From Clostridiales bacterium (GTDB lineage Bacteria; Bacillota; Clostridia; Peptostreptococcales; Anaerovoracaceae), in the NCBI GenBank assembly GCA_012735285.1, contig JAAYHT010000187.1, positions 1 through 9,139 of the forward strand: DNA of 9,139 nt, in the 5' to 3' direction. Numbering within the stretch: position 1 is the first letter of the stretch; each line of letters opens with the position of its first letter. Made by a program: the position numbers and the translations under genes. Below, piece after piece: positions 1 to 7,078 of this stretch. Below the pieces are notes generated by a model. That model was not told where the DNA came from, did no database searches, and was given only the letters and a program-made list of their open reading frames with translations.

Positions 1-6
1 ATAAAT

Positions 7-12
7 CCTCCT
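7..12 (-). promoter_or_regulatory. Ribosome binding site of a leftward gene beginning just outside the window
   Basis: Read on the minus strand this is AGGAGG, a full Shine-Dalgarno match, followed by six bases (ATTTAT) to the window edge. A start codon would therefore be expected at or just beyond the edge. No coding sequence of that gene is inside the window, so its product is unknown. The matching promoter at 45-73 supports the call. It means the first 270 bases separate two divergent genes, not two genes in series. Confidence 0.5.
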
Positions 13-44
13 AAAGCCCTGGAATTTCAATATTTCTATGACTT

Positions 45-73
45 ATTGTACCAATTTTTTATCTGGTTTACAA
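45..73 (-). promoter_or_regulatory. Leftward sigma-A-type promoter
   Basis: On the minus strand the sequence reads TTGTAA, a 17-base spacer, then TACAAT. The -35 matches four of six consensus positions and the -10 five of six. Transcription would start near position 38 and reach the ribosome binding site at 7-12 after about 25 bases. It is assigned to the gene beyond the left edge. Confidence 0.5.
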
Positions 74-87
74 GCTTCTACATAACA

Positions 88-146
88 AAAATCCGCTTGA
101 AAAAGCGGACTTTGTCGACAGTCTGAGCTAGGGTGTAACCCTAGCT
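88..146. other. Tandem two-hairpin element between divergent promoters
   Basis: The first hairpin has a 7-base-pair stem (92-98 with 103-109), a GAAA loop, and flanking A and T tracts that could extend it. The second has a perfect 9-base-pair stem (126-134 with 138-146), a three-base loop, and TTTTA after it. A 12-base linker containing GTCGACAG lies between. Each resembles an intrinsic terminator: the first fits better leftward, where its T tract is five Ts, and the second rightward. Both genes around the element appear to point away from it, so neither hairpin ends a visible gene. It could be a repeated intergenic element, a small RNA with its own terminator, or insulation between divergent units. 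Confidence 0.5.
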
Positions 147-181
147 TTTAAATTGCTGACTTCCGTAATGCTTATATTATG

Positions 182-210
182 TTTACTTTGATATTAATTT
201 AACTTATAAT
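182..210 (+). promoter_or_regulatory. Promoter of the hybrid kinase gene
   Basis: TTTACT at 182-187, a 17-base spacer, and a perfect TATAAT at 205-210. The -35 matches four of six positions. Transcription would begin near 217, leaving a 5' untranslated region of about 70 bases before the kinase start at 289. No operator repeat was recognised over the promoter. Confidence 0.6.
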
Positions 211-288
211 ATACTAGTTAGCAAAAATGATATTTTTCGACATTTCAAAGTGTTATTTATATTGTAAACAATGGTCAGGAGGAAAGAA

Positions 289-1446
289 ATGAATCCAACT
301 GAAATAGAGACACTTCGTAATTACTTCTTAAACATTTGTCATGATATAAAGACACCTTTGAATGTAATTATCGGTATTAGCTCATTAGCAAAGAACTATC
401 TAGACAATCCAGAAAAAATCAGCCAATATCTATCTAAAATAGAGAGCACATCTTACTATCTCTTCGAATTAGTGAATGATCTACTGGATTTATACAAAAT
501 TGAGAACAAACAAATGATACTTAGAGAAGAAAAATTCAATATAAATGACCTTGTAAGCAGTATTAACACATTAATAGCCCCACTTTTACAAGATAAGCAG
601 CAGAACTTCAAATATGAAATAAATATAGCTGAAGAAAATCAAAATATTATTGGTGATCAACTTAAATTAAAGCAGATACTAATAAATCTATTATCAAATG
701 CAATAAAGTACACTGCAGTAGGTGGGAATATTGAATTAAGTATAGATCAAGTCAGGACTGATAATGAAACTGTATTTTTGAAATTTCGTGTCATTGATAA
801 CGGTATTGGAATGAGTAAGGATTTCATGAAGAGAATTTTTGAGCCTTTTACTCACTCAAATGAGGTTAGCTATGGGAGAAACTCTACAGGGCTAGGTCTT
901 TATCTTACAAAGAATTTAGTTACCCTTATGAAGGGTTCAATAATGAACGATAGTGAACCCAAAGTAGGAACTGTTGTTACCGTCAATCTTCCATTTAGAT
1001 TAACAAAAACCAATAATCAAACTGATGAGAATTGCGTAAGCTTGGATAGTTTTGATTTTAGTAATAAAAGAATTCTCCTAGTAGAAGATAATGAGGATTT
1101 GGCAAATATAACAATTGAGATTCTGAAAAAAAGTGGCGTTGATATTGATTATGCAAAAGATGGACTGGAGGCTTTGAGGCTATTTGAATCATCAGATCCC
1201 GGCTATTATAATGCCATACTGATGGATGTAAAAATGCCGGTTATTGATGGTAATAATGCGACTAAGTTGATTAGAGATTCTAAACATTCCGATTCAAGAG
1301 AAATTGTTATTATAGGTGTAACAGGAAATGTTCTATCTAAAGATCTGGAAGAATCGATAGATGCGGGAATGAATGGATACATAACAAAGCCCATAAACTA
1401 TCCAGATCTATTTTTATTGCTTGAAAAACATTTCACGCAACAATAA
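289..1446 (+). CDS. Soluble hybrid histidine kinase with C-terminal receiver domain, no sensor domain
   Basis: A 385-residue hybrid two-component protein. The start at 289 is preferred because AGGAGG at 277-282 lies six bases before it; an in-frame ATG at 271 lies upstream of that site. The HisKA domain starts almost at the N terminus, with HDIKTPLN and phospho-acceptor His18. The ATPase domain follows with the N box (LLSNAIKYT, Asn137), G1 (DNGIG, Asp170), an F box (IFEPF) and G2 (GLGL, 201-204). The receiver covers roughly 260-383, with acidic pocket VEDNED, phospho-acceptor Asp313 in LMDVKMP, Thr345 and Lys367. All catalytic residues look intact. There is no transmembrane segment, signal peptide, PAS or other input domain, and no output domain. 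Input presumably comes from a partner protein, and phosphate may pass to a histidine phosphotransfer protein or a separate regulator. None is encoded nearby. The partner and signal are unknown. Confidence 0.9.
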   Translation: MNPTEIETLRNYFLNICHDIKTPLNVIIGISSLAKNYLDNPEKISQYLSKIESTSYYLFELVNDLLDLYKIENKQMILREEKFNINDLVSSINTLIAPLLQDKQQNFKYEINIAEENQNIIGDQLKLKQILINLLSNAIKYTAVGGNIELSIDQVRTDNETVFLKFRVIDNGIGMSKDFMKRIFEPFTHSNEVSYGRNSTGLGLYLTKNLVTLMKGSIMNDSEPKVGTVVTVNLPFRLTKTNNQTDENCVSLDSFDFSNKRILLVEDNEDLANITIEILKKSGVDIDYAKDGLEALRLFESSDPGYYNAILMDVKMPVIDGNNATKLIRDSKHSDSREIVIIGVTGNVLSKDLEESIDAGMNGYITKPINYPDLFLLLEKHFTQQ

Positions 1447-1525
1447 TGTAAGACAATATGTGAATTAATAGTAGACCACCAGCATAAAAATTAGCATAAG
1501 ACTATATTTTTATAATGGTGGCAAA

Positions 1526-2221
1526 ATGGATACGAACAAAATAATTGATTTAATTATTAATTCAAAAAAAAAGACACCTGTAAAGGTATATCTAAAAGAG
1601 AAACAACCTATAGAGTTTGAAAACTGTCGTGTTTTCGGTTGTGGAGATAAAATCCTATTTGGAGATTGGGATGAAATCAAAGATGTTTTAGAAGCTAACA
1701 AAGATAAAATTAAAGATATAGTTATAGAATGTGATAGAAGATATTCGGGACTACCTCTTTTGGATATAAAAAATGTAAATGCCAGGATTGAGCCAGGTGC
1801 GCATATTAGAGAGTCCGTAACTATTGGAGATTATGCTGTAATAATGATGGGAGCAGTAATTAATATCGGCGCTTGTATTGGTGAAGGAACTATGATTGAT
1901 ATGAATGCGGTTCTTGGTGCCAGAGCTATTGTAGGAAAGAATTGTCACATAGGCGCTGGGGCTGTAATAGCGGGTGTTTTAGAACCACTAAGCAAGGCTC
2001 CTGTTGTGATTGAAGATGATGTTTTAATTGGTGCAAACGCTGTTATACTTGAAGGAATTAATGTAGGAAAAGGCTCAATTGTTGCCGCAGGGGCAGTAGT
2101 AATAAACGATGTTCCGAAAAATACATTGGTTGCAGGAGTTCCTGCAAAAGTAATAAAAAAAGTCAGTGAGATACCCGAAAGTAAGAAGCAAATACTAAAA
2201 CAATTAAGAAACATAGATTAA
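1526..2221 (+). CDS. dapH: 2,3,4,5-tetrahydropyridine-2,6-dicarboxylate N-acetyltransferase (DapH)
   Basis: A 231-residue cytoplasmic acyltransferase of the diaminopimelate/lysine pathway. It transfers the acetyl group of acetyl-CoA to tetrahydrodipicolinate, giving N-acetyl-2-amino-6-oxopimelate. The N-terminal 80 or so residues match the DapH-specific domain, and NARIEPGAHIR at about 85-95 is characteristic of the family. A left-handed beta helix of hexapeptide repeats follows (about 85-205), with GEGTMIDMNAVLG and the closing VAGVPAKVIK. Length is close to the usual 230-240. The start is set by GGTGG at 1517-1521, four bases before ATG. No other lysine gene is adjacent. It follows the kinase gene after 79 bases with no terminator or convincing promoter between, so cotranscription is possible. 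A maltose or serine acetyltransferase is less likely because of the N-terminal domain. Confidence 0.93.
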   Translation: MDTNKIIDLIINSKKKTPVKVYLKEKQPIEFENCRVFGCGDKILFGDWDEIKDVLEANKDKIKDIVIECDRRYSGLPLLDIKNVNARIEPGAHIRESVTIGDYAVIMMGAVINIGACIGEGTMIDMNAVLGARAIVGKNCHIGAGAVIAGVLEPLSKAPVVIEDDVLIGANAVILEGINVGKGSIVAAGAVVINDVPKNTLVAGVPAKVIKKVSEIPESKKQILKQLRNID

Positions 2222-2236
2222 TGTGTATATGATAAA

Positions 2237-2260
2237 TCCTAGGGAAACTAGGAATTTTTT
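2237..2260 (+). terminator. Intrinsic terminator after dapH
   Basis: A six-base-pair stem (2237-2242 with 2248-2253, TCCTAG/CTAGGA), a five-base loop, and then six Ts at 2255-2260 with further Ts after an A. It lies 16 bases past the dapH stop. The rest of the gap to 2410 is very AT-rich and holds no convincing gene or promoter. Confidence 0.75.
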
Positions 2261-2410
2261 ATTTTTATCAAAGTTAATAAAATACTAAATAATACTTTTA
2301 ATCTATTATTTAATTGCATATTAACTGCTTTATGTATAGGAATATTAAATTAATTAATCCGCAAAATATTTTTGTAGTGTTATCTATAGCATCATAATGG
2401 AGGAATAATT

Positions 2411-4222
2411 ATGGCATATAACGGAACTAATAAACCAAACCGTCTTATTAACGAAAAATCACCCTATCTTCTACAACATGCTTACAATCCGGTGGATTGG
2501 TATCCCTGGGGAGAAGAAGCCTTCGAGAAAGCAAAATTAGAGGATAAACCCATATTCCTTAGTATAGGATATAGCACTTGTCACTGGTGCCATGTGATGG
2601 AGAGAGAGTCTTTTAATGACTAAGAGGTGGCTAATGTTTTAAATAGAGATTTTGTATCGATTAAGGTCGACAAGGAGGAAAGACCCGATATTGACTCTGT
2701 ATATATGAAAGCATGTCAGATCTTAACCGGTCATGGGGGATGGCCAACTACAATAATTATGACAGCTGACCAAAGGCCATTTTTTGCTGGGACATATTTT
2801 CCTAAAAAAGACCCTAAAGGTAGAATAAGCCTTTTAGATATTTTAGACTCTGTAATAAAAGGATGGAAAAATGATAGGGAGAATTTGTTAAAAACAGCTA
2901 ATCAAATTGTAAAGCTGCTTAATAGCGATGATGAAGAATTAAATATTGGTGATAGTCTTGAAAATACAAGAAGTTTGTTAGATGAGGCTAAATCATTTTT
3001 TAGGGAAAATTTTGATGAAAAGTATGGGGGTTTTGGAAGCAGCCCTAAGTTTCCAAATCCACAAAATCTTTTTTTATTGATGAAATTCTACGAGCTGGAA
3101 AAGGACAAAAGTTGTATAGAAATGGTTGAAAGAACCTTAACCCAAATGTACCGAGGGGGAATTTATGACCATATAGGTGGAGGTTTTTGCCGCTATTCTA
3201 CTGATCGTCAATGGTTGGTACCTCATTTTGAAAAAATGCTCTATGACAATGCCTTGCTGTCTTTAGTATATATAGAGGCATATAGGCTAACAGAGAATGA
3301 ATTATATAAGAATATTGCTAATGAAATATTAGACTACGCTTTACGAGAGATGCAGGGTGAAGAAGGTGGTTTTTGTTCCGCACAGGATGCAGACACAGAT
3401 GGGGTAGAAGGAAAATATTATCTCTTTAGTCCAGTAGAAATAATCGAAGTGCTTGGAGAAGAAGAAGGAAGAGAGTTTTGTAAAAACTATGATATTACTG
3501 AAGAAGGAAACTTTGATGGAGGCAGCATTCTGAACCTTTTATCTAATCGCAACTACGCAAGTATGAAAACAGATAATCAAACTGCAATTAAAAAATTGTA
3601 TGACTACAGGCTGGGAGGACGAATGAAACTTGATAGAGATGATAAAATACTGACTTCCTGGAATGGAATGATGATAGCTGCATTATCTTATGCCCATAGG
3701 GTGCTAAGAGATAGAAGATATCTTGATGCTGCTATAAAGACTGTTGAATTTATTGAGCAAAAGCTTACAAGAAAAGATGGGAGTTTAAGAGTTAGATATC
3801 GGGATTATGAAGCGAGTGGGACAGGCTTTCTTGACGATTATGCCTACTATATATGGGGACTATTAGAACTTTTTGAAGTGACTCATAAGGTTAAATATCT
3901 TCAAAAAGCTCTAGACTATAATTCTAAAATGATTGATGATTTTTGGGATAATGATAAATATGGATTTTTTCTAACTTCTAAAGATGGTGAGAGATTGATT
4001 TATAGACCAAAGGAAACATATGATGCAGCGGTGCCATCGGCCAATTCCGTAGCAGCCTATAATTTAATAAGACTTTTTGAAAAGATGCGAAGTGAAAGAT
4101 TGAAAAATATGGCCGAAAAACAACTCAGGTTCCTAGCAAAAAAAGCAGAGCTAACTCCAGCGGCCCACAGTTTTGCACTCTTTGCCTTAATGCATTATTA
4201 TACTTCATCTATAAATAGCTAA
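2411..4222 (+). pseudogene. yyaL: YyaL-like thioredoxin-domain protein, interrupted by an in-frame TAA and shortened at the C terminus
   Basis: One reading frame of 603 codons with an internal TAA at 2621-2623 (codon 71). GGAGG at 2399-2403 lies seven bases before the ATG. The N-terminal part holds the DUF255/YyaL thioredoxin-like signature (SPYLLQHAYNPVDWYPWG, then STCHWCHVMERESF, with Cys57 and Cys60). The frame continues directly after the stop with EVANVLNRDFVSIKVDKEERPD, as expected for the family, so this is one nonsense codon and not a frameshift. The family normally has Glu there, so GAA to TAA is the simplest change. The rest is the alpha/alpha-barrel region related to N-acylglucosamine 2-epimerases (GGIYDHIGGGF, HFEKMLYDNA, DADTDG, LTSWNGMM, and DDYAYY near residue 476). 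The end at TPAAHSFALFALMHYY lacks the 70 or so residues I recall following in relatives of about 680. Restart at GTG 2627 lacks a well-placed ribosome binding site. Pseudogene, sequencing error or stop-codon readthrough are all possible. The in vivo function of the family is unclear. Confidence 0.8.
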
Positions 4223-6056
4223 GTATCAGATTAAGTGTTTGTGCAACTATAAAGCATACTATAAAACCTGTCATTGTAGGAATTAAGAATGCAAGCCCGG
4301 TCCATTTCCAGCTCTGGGTTTCTTTTTTAATTGTTAAACAGGTAGTACCACAAGGAAAATGCAATAAACAAAATAGCATGGTGCATACAGCTGTGGTAAT
4401 AGTCCAGCCGTTATCAACTAATAAGGTTTTTAACTGTGGAATGTCTAATTCGATCATAGTGCCGGTGGCTAAGTAAATCATAATTACAATGGGCAAGACA
4501 ATTTCATTTGCAGGAAACCCTAAGATGAAAGCTAAAAGAATTACACCGTCTAAGCCTATCAATTTTGCGAAGGGATCTAGGAAATCAGTGCAAATGGATA
4601 TAATGCTTGAATTTCCTATTTCAATATTTGCGAATATCCAAATAACAAATCCTGCAGGGGCAGCAACTATAATAGCTCTTCCTAATACAAATATTGTACG
4701 GTCTAGTATAGAACGTATAATTACCTGACCTATTTGTGGGCGCCGGTAGGGTGGTAGCTCTAAAGCAAATGATGAGGGAAGCCCTTTTAGTATAGTATTT
4801 GATAGAATCCTAGATACCAATAGGGTAATGATAATTCCAAATATAATAACCGATGTTAGAATGATGACGGATATAATATTATTTAAAGGACTCAAAGTCA
4901 TACCTGCAAAGAACATGCTGATGATGGCTATTAGAGTGGGGAATCTTCCGTTGCAAGGCACAAAATTATTGGTTAATATGGCTATTAGTTTTTCCCTAGG
5001 GGATTCGATTATACGGCATCCAATTATAGCGCAGGCATTGCAGCCAAAGCCCATGCACATTGTTAGCGCTTGTTTTCCATGGGCACATGCTTTTTGAAAA
5101 AATTTATCCATATTAAATGCAACTCTTGGTAGGTAGCCGAAGTCTTCTAGTAAAGTAAAGAGTGGGAAAAATATTGCCATTGGAGGCAACATAACAGATA
5201 CTACCCAAGCCAAGGTTTGATAAACCCCATATAATGAAATGTCAATAATTATTGCTGGAACTCCTATTTTAGTCATAGCACCAAATAAAACATCCTGAAG
5301 CCAGAAAAGAAAATTAAATATCAAATCTGAGGGGTAATTTGCACCAATTAAAGTTATCCAGAAAATAAGGCTTAAAAGTAGCATCATAATAGTAAAACCA
5401 AATTTTTTTGATGTAACTATATTATCCAAACGGCGATCTAAAGCGTCATAGTTTTGTTTTTTAACTTTTACACATTTTCTATAGATATTTTTTGCCCTAT
5501 TAATTGTTTTGGTGGTTTCTTCTTCGCTTAAGTTTATCTTTTTTCGGACAATAGGTTCATTACTATTAGCAGAAAGATAAATTTGTTCTTTTAGCTTATC
5601 AAGGTTGATTTTTGACCTTGCAACAATACCAACAACAGGCACTCCCAGTAATTCTGAAAGTGCCTCCTGATCTATTTCAATCTTCTTCTTTTTTGCTTCA
5701 TCCAATAGATTGATGCATACTACTGAATTGCTGAACGCTTCTATAATCTGAAGAACTAGGTTCAAGTTTCTTTCCATGCATGTGGCATCAACTACAATTA
5801 CTATTACATCAAAATCATGTTCTAATATGAATTCTCTTGCAATTTCCTCTTCTTGAGAGTTTGTCGTGAGTGAATAAGTTCCAGGCAAATCAGTTACTGA
5901 GAAAGTTTGGTCTTTGTAAGTATATTTTCCTGTGGCATGGACTACAGTTTTGCCCGGCCAGTTACCTGTATGTTGCTTGAGTCCAGTCAGAGCATTAAAG
6001 ACTGTACTTTTCCCTACATTGGGGTTACCGGCTAGACCTATATTCGTAATCAACAT
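4209..6056 (-). CDS. feoB: Ferrous iron transporter FeoB
   Basis: A 615-residue inner-membrane Fe(II) transporter. The N-terminal cytoplasmic G domain has G1 GNPNVGKS (10-17), the switch region GNWPGKTV, G3 DLPG (56-59) and G4 NLLD (116-119). A helical linker follows to about residue 210. The membrane part has several hydrophobic segments and the two gate-type repeats, with MGFGCNACAIIGCR and NNFVPCNGRFPTLI typical of FeoB. The C terminus still carries FPCGTTCLTIKKETQSWKW and a last membrane helix, so the protein looks complete though on the short side for the family. AAAGGAG (minus strand, 6064-6070) is seven bases from ATG. feoA lies 23 bases upstream. The 3' end overlaps the end of the convergent yyaL-like gene by 14 bases, and no terminator hairpin was found there. 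Confidence 0.96.
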   Translation of the reverse strand: MLITNIGLAGNPNVGKSTVFNALTGLKQHTGNWPGKTVVHATGKYTYKDQTFSVTDLPGTYSLTTNSQEEEIAREFILEHDFDVIVIVVDATCMERNLNLVLQIIEAFSNSVVCINLLDEAKKKKIEIDQEALSELLGVPVVGIVARSKINLDKLKEQIYLSANSNEPIVRKKINLSEEETTKTINRAKNIYRKCVKVKKQNYDALDRRLDNIVTSKKFGFTIMMLLLSLIFWITLIGANYPSDLIFNFLFWLQDVLFGAMTKIGVPAIIIDISLYGVYQTLAWVVSVMLPPMAIFFPLFTLLEDFGYLPRVAFNMDKFFQKACAHGKQALTMCMGFGCNACAIIGCRIIESPREKLIAILTNNFVPCNGRFPTLIAIISMFFAGMTLSPLNNIISVIILTSVIIFGIIITLLVSRILSNTILKGLPSSFALELPPYRRPQIGQVIIRSILDRTIFVLGRAIIVAAPAGFVIWIFANIEIGNSSIISICTDFLDPFAKLIGLDGVILLAFILGFPANEIVLPIVIMIYLATGTMIELDIPQLKTLLVDNGWTITTAVCTMLFCLLHFPCGTTCLTIKKETQSWKWTGLAFLIPTMTGFIVCFIVAQTLNLILSYL

Positions 6057-6079
6057 ATAGATACTCCTTTAGAAGATAA

Positions 6080-6322
6080 TTAAGATAAATTTTGTACGAT
6101 TACTTTGGAAGCGTCATTGCTTCTTAAAGCAATTACTGCTCCCATAATGGAATAAGCAATCGGATCTCCTGTGGGGCTTACGTGCAGTGCTTCTACAGGA
6201 GTACCTTGCACAAGTCCTAAGTCTAACAATCTTCGGCGTTCCAACCCTTCTGCAACTAGAGCTCTGACAATAGCTTTTTTACCAATAAGTAATTTGTCTA
6301 ATGATAAAATATTGTTCTCCAT
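6080..6322 (-). CDS. feoA: FeoA family ferrous iron transport accessory protein
   Basis: An 80-residue cytoplasmic SH3-like protein needed for FeoB function. The family pattern is clear: an early hydrophobic stretch ending in KKAIVRAL, then RRRLLDLGLVQGTPVEALHVSPTGDPIAYSIMGAVIALRSNDASKVIV. GGAG (minus strand, 6331-6334) lies eight bases before ATG. It is the first gene of the feoAB operon. Upstream on the minus strand there is a TACAAT that could be a -10, but the -35 at the right distance is weak. I could not see a convincing Fur box, so iron control is expected from the family but not shown by this sequence. Confidence 0.94.
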   Translation of the reverse strand: MENNILSLDKLLIGKKAIVRALVAEGLERRRLLDLGLVQGTPVEALHVSPTGDPIAYSIMGAVIALRSNDASKVIVQNLS

Positions 6323-6424
6323 ATCAATTTCTCCAGTTTATTATATTTTTTTAAATGGACTTTGCTAAAATATTGTATGAAGTACATAAATAAAATGTGA
6401 GATGCAATAAACGGCTTTTGTGTA

Positions 6425-6452
6425 TTGAACCAGAAAGAATTTATGATAAAAT
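6425..6452 (+). promoter_or_regulatory. Candidate upstream promoter of the tRNA cluster
   Basis: TTGAAC at 6425-6430, a 16-base spacer, and TAAAAT at 6447-6452 with an extended -10 TG one base upstream. The -10 matches five of six positions. It sits about 70 bases upstream of the stronger promoter at 6497 and points the same way, giving a possible tandem pair. Only a five-codon reading frame lies between, so a separate protein product is unlikely. Confidence 0.4.
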
Positions 6453-6496
6453 GAAAGTGAATAGAAAAAGGGAATAAAGCTCATGTTAAAAATAAC

Positions 6497-6525
6497 TTGA
6501 CATAGCCATTACAAAATGATAATAT
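6497..6525 (+). promoter_or_regulatory. Main promoter of the tRNA cluster
   Basis: A perfect TTGACA at 6497-6502. At 17 bases spacing the -10 is TAATAT (6520-6525); GATAAT at 6518-6523 is the alternative with a 15-base spacer. Transcription would start near 6532, about 27 bases before the first tRNA. The strong -35 fits a stable-RNA promoter. Confidence 0.65.
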
Positions 6526-6558
6526 CTTTTTTGCGACGTACGAAGAGATGTACTAGTT

Positions 6559-6635
6559 GGCGGTGTAGCTTAGTTGGTTAGAGCGTCCGGTTCATACCCG
6601 GAAGGTCGGTGGTTCGACTCCACTCGCCGCTACCA
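6559..6635 (+). tRNA. tRNA-Met (anticodon CAT)
   Basis: Seventy-seven bases including encoded CCA. The acceptor GGCGGTG pairs with CGCCGCT, allowing G-U pairs at positions 1 and 6. The anticodon stem is TCCGG/CCGGA with loop TTCATAC, and the T arm holds GGTTCGACTCC. The body resembles Gram-positive elongator tRNA-Met. CAT anticodons also occur in initiator and lysidine-modified Ile tRNAs. An initiator is unlikely because the first bases pair and the anticodon stem lacks three G-C pairs in a row next to the loop. Confidence 0.93.
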
Positions 6636-6638
6636 TGT

Positions 6639-6715
6639 GGTCCGGTAGTTCAGTTGGTTAGAATGCCAGCCTGTCACGCTGGAGGTCGTCGGTTCGAGTC
6701 CGATCCGGATCGCCA
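6639..6715 (+). tRNA. tRNA-Asp (anticodon GTC)
   Basis: Seventy-seven bases including encoded CCA. The acceptor GGTCCGG pairs with CCGGATC (one G-U) and the discriminator base is G. The anticodon stem GCCAGC/GCTGGA surrounds CTGTCAC, giving GTC. The T loop is GGTTCGAGTCC. It begins three bases after the preceding tRNA-Met, so both must be cut from one transcript. Confidence 0.95.
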
Positions 6716-6725
6716 AGTAGGATGT

Positions 6726-6803
6726 GGTGGGTATAGTCAAGTGGTCTAAGACACAGGATTGTGGCTCCTGCATTCATGGGTTCAAATCCCATTACCCACC
6801 CCA
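6726..6803 (+). tRNA. tRNA-His (anticodon GTG)
   Basis: The acceptor GTGGGTA (6727-6733) pairs perfectly with TACCCAC (6793-6799). The anticodon stem CAGGA/TCCTG surrounds TTGTGGC, giving GTG. G at 6726 faces the discriminator C at 6800, which is the extra G-1:C73 pair that marks tRNA-His, so the mature molecule is taken from 6726. CCA is encoded at 6801-6803. Confidence 0.95.
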
Positions 6804-6811
6804 CTAATTTT

Positions 6812-6886
6812 TGGGGTATCGCCAAGCGGTAAGGCAACGGACTCTGACTCCGTCATTCGCAGGTTCGAATCCTGCTACCCTAGCCA
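6812..6886 (+). tRNA. tRNA-Gln (anticodon CTG)
   Basis: Seventy-five bases with encoded CCA. The acceptor TGGGGTA pairs with TACCCTA (one G-U). The anticodon stem ACGGA/TCCGT surrounds CTCTGAC, giving CTG, which reads CAG codons. The weak U-A first pair and G discriminator are usual for glutamine tRNA. A TTG-anticodon glutamine tRNA for CAA must be encoded elsewhere. Confidence 0.93.
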
Positions 6887-6891
6887 AATAT

Positions 6892-6966
<75 letters not shown>

Positions 6967-6971
6967 ATAAT

Positions 6972-7003
6972 AATCCTCAAACAGATTTGTTTGAGGATTT
7001 ATT
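6972..7003 (+). terminator. Terminator of the tRNA cluster
   Basis: A perfect 11-base-pair stem, AATCCTCAAAC (6972-6982) with GTTTGAGGATT (6989-6999), with a six-base loop that could close by one more A-T pair. The T-rich tail (TTTATTAT) is broken by an A, so termination may be imperfect. Confidence 0.75.
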
Positions 7004-7032
7004 ATAAACGGGGAAAATATAGCTAATATGGC

Positions 7033-7061
7033 TTGCAAAGGCCGTTATGCTATGTTAGAAT
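7033..7061 (+). promoter_or_regulatory. Promoter of the rimP-nusA operon
   Basis: TTGCAA at 7033-7038, a 17-base spacer, and TAGAAT at 7056-7061. An extended -10 TG (7053-7054) strengthens it. Transcription would start near 7068, giving a leader of about 90 bases before rimP. The leader contains a terminator hairpin (see 7079-7139). Confidence 0.6.
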
Positions 7062-7078
7062 ACGAATATAGTAGCAGT

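Noticed and set aside
1751..2214. Minus-strand open frames within dapH
   Set aside because: They overlap a clearly conserved enzyme gene, have no recognisable domains or ribosome binding sites, and arise from the repetitive codon pattern of the beta-helix region.
2627..4222. A separate functional gene starting at GTG 2627 after the yyaL stop
   Set aside because: No ribosome binding site lies at a useful distance, and the segment starts in the middle of the conserved thioredoxin-like domain. It reads as the remainder of the interrupted gene.
6481..6498. A five-codon frame starting at ATG 6483 after a GGG-containing stretch
   Set aside because: It is too short to assign, and it lies between the two candidate tRNA promoters where a chance frame is likely.
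6511..6530. A Fur-box-like half site (TGATAAT) near the feoA upstream region
   Set aside because: Only one half of the palindrome is present, and it coincides with the -10 region of the tRNA promoter on the other strand. It is not evidence for iron control of feoAB.
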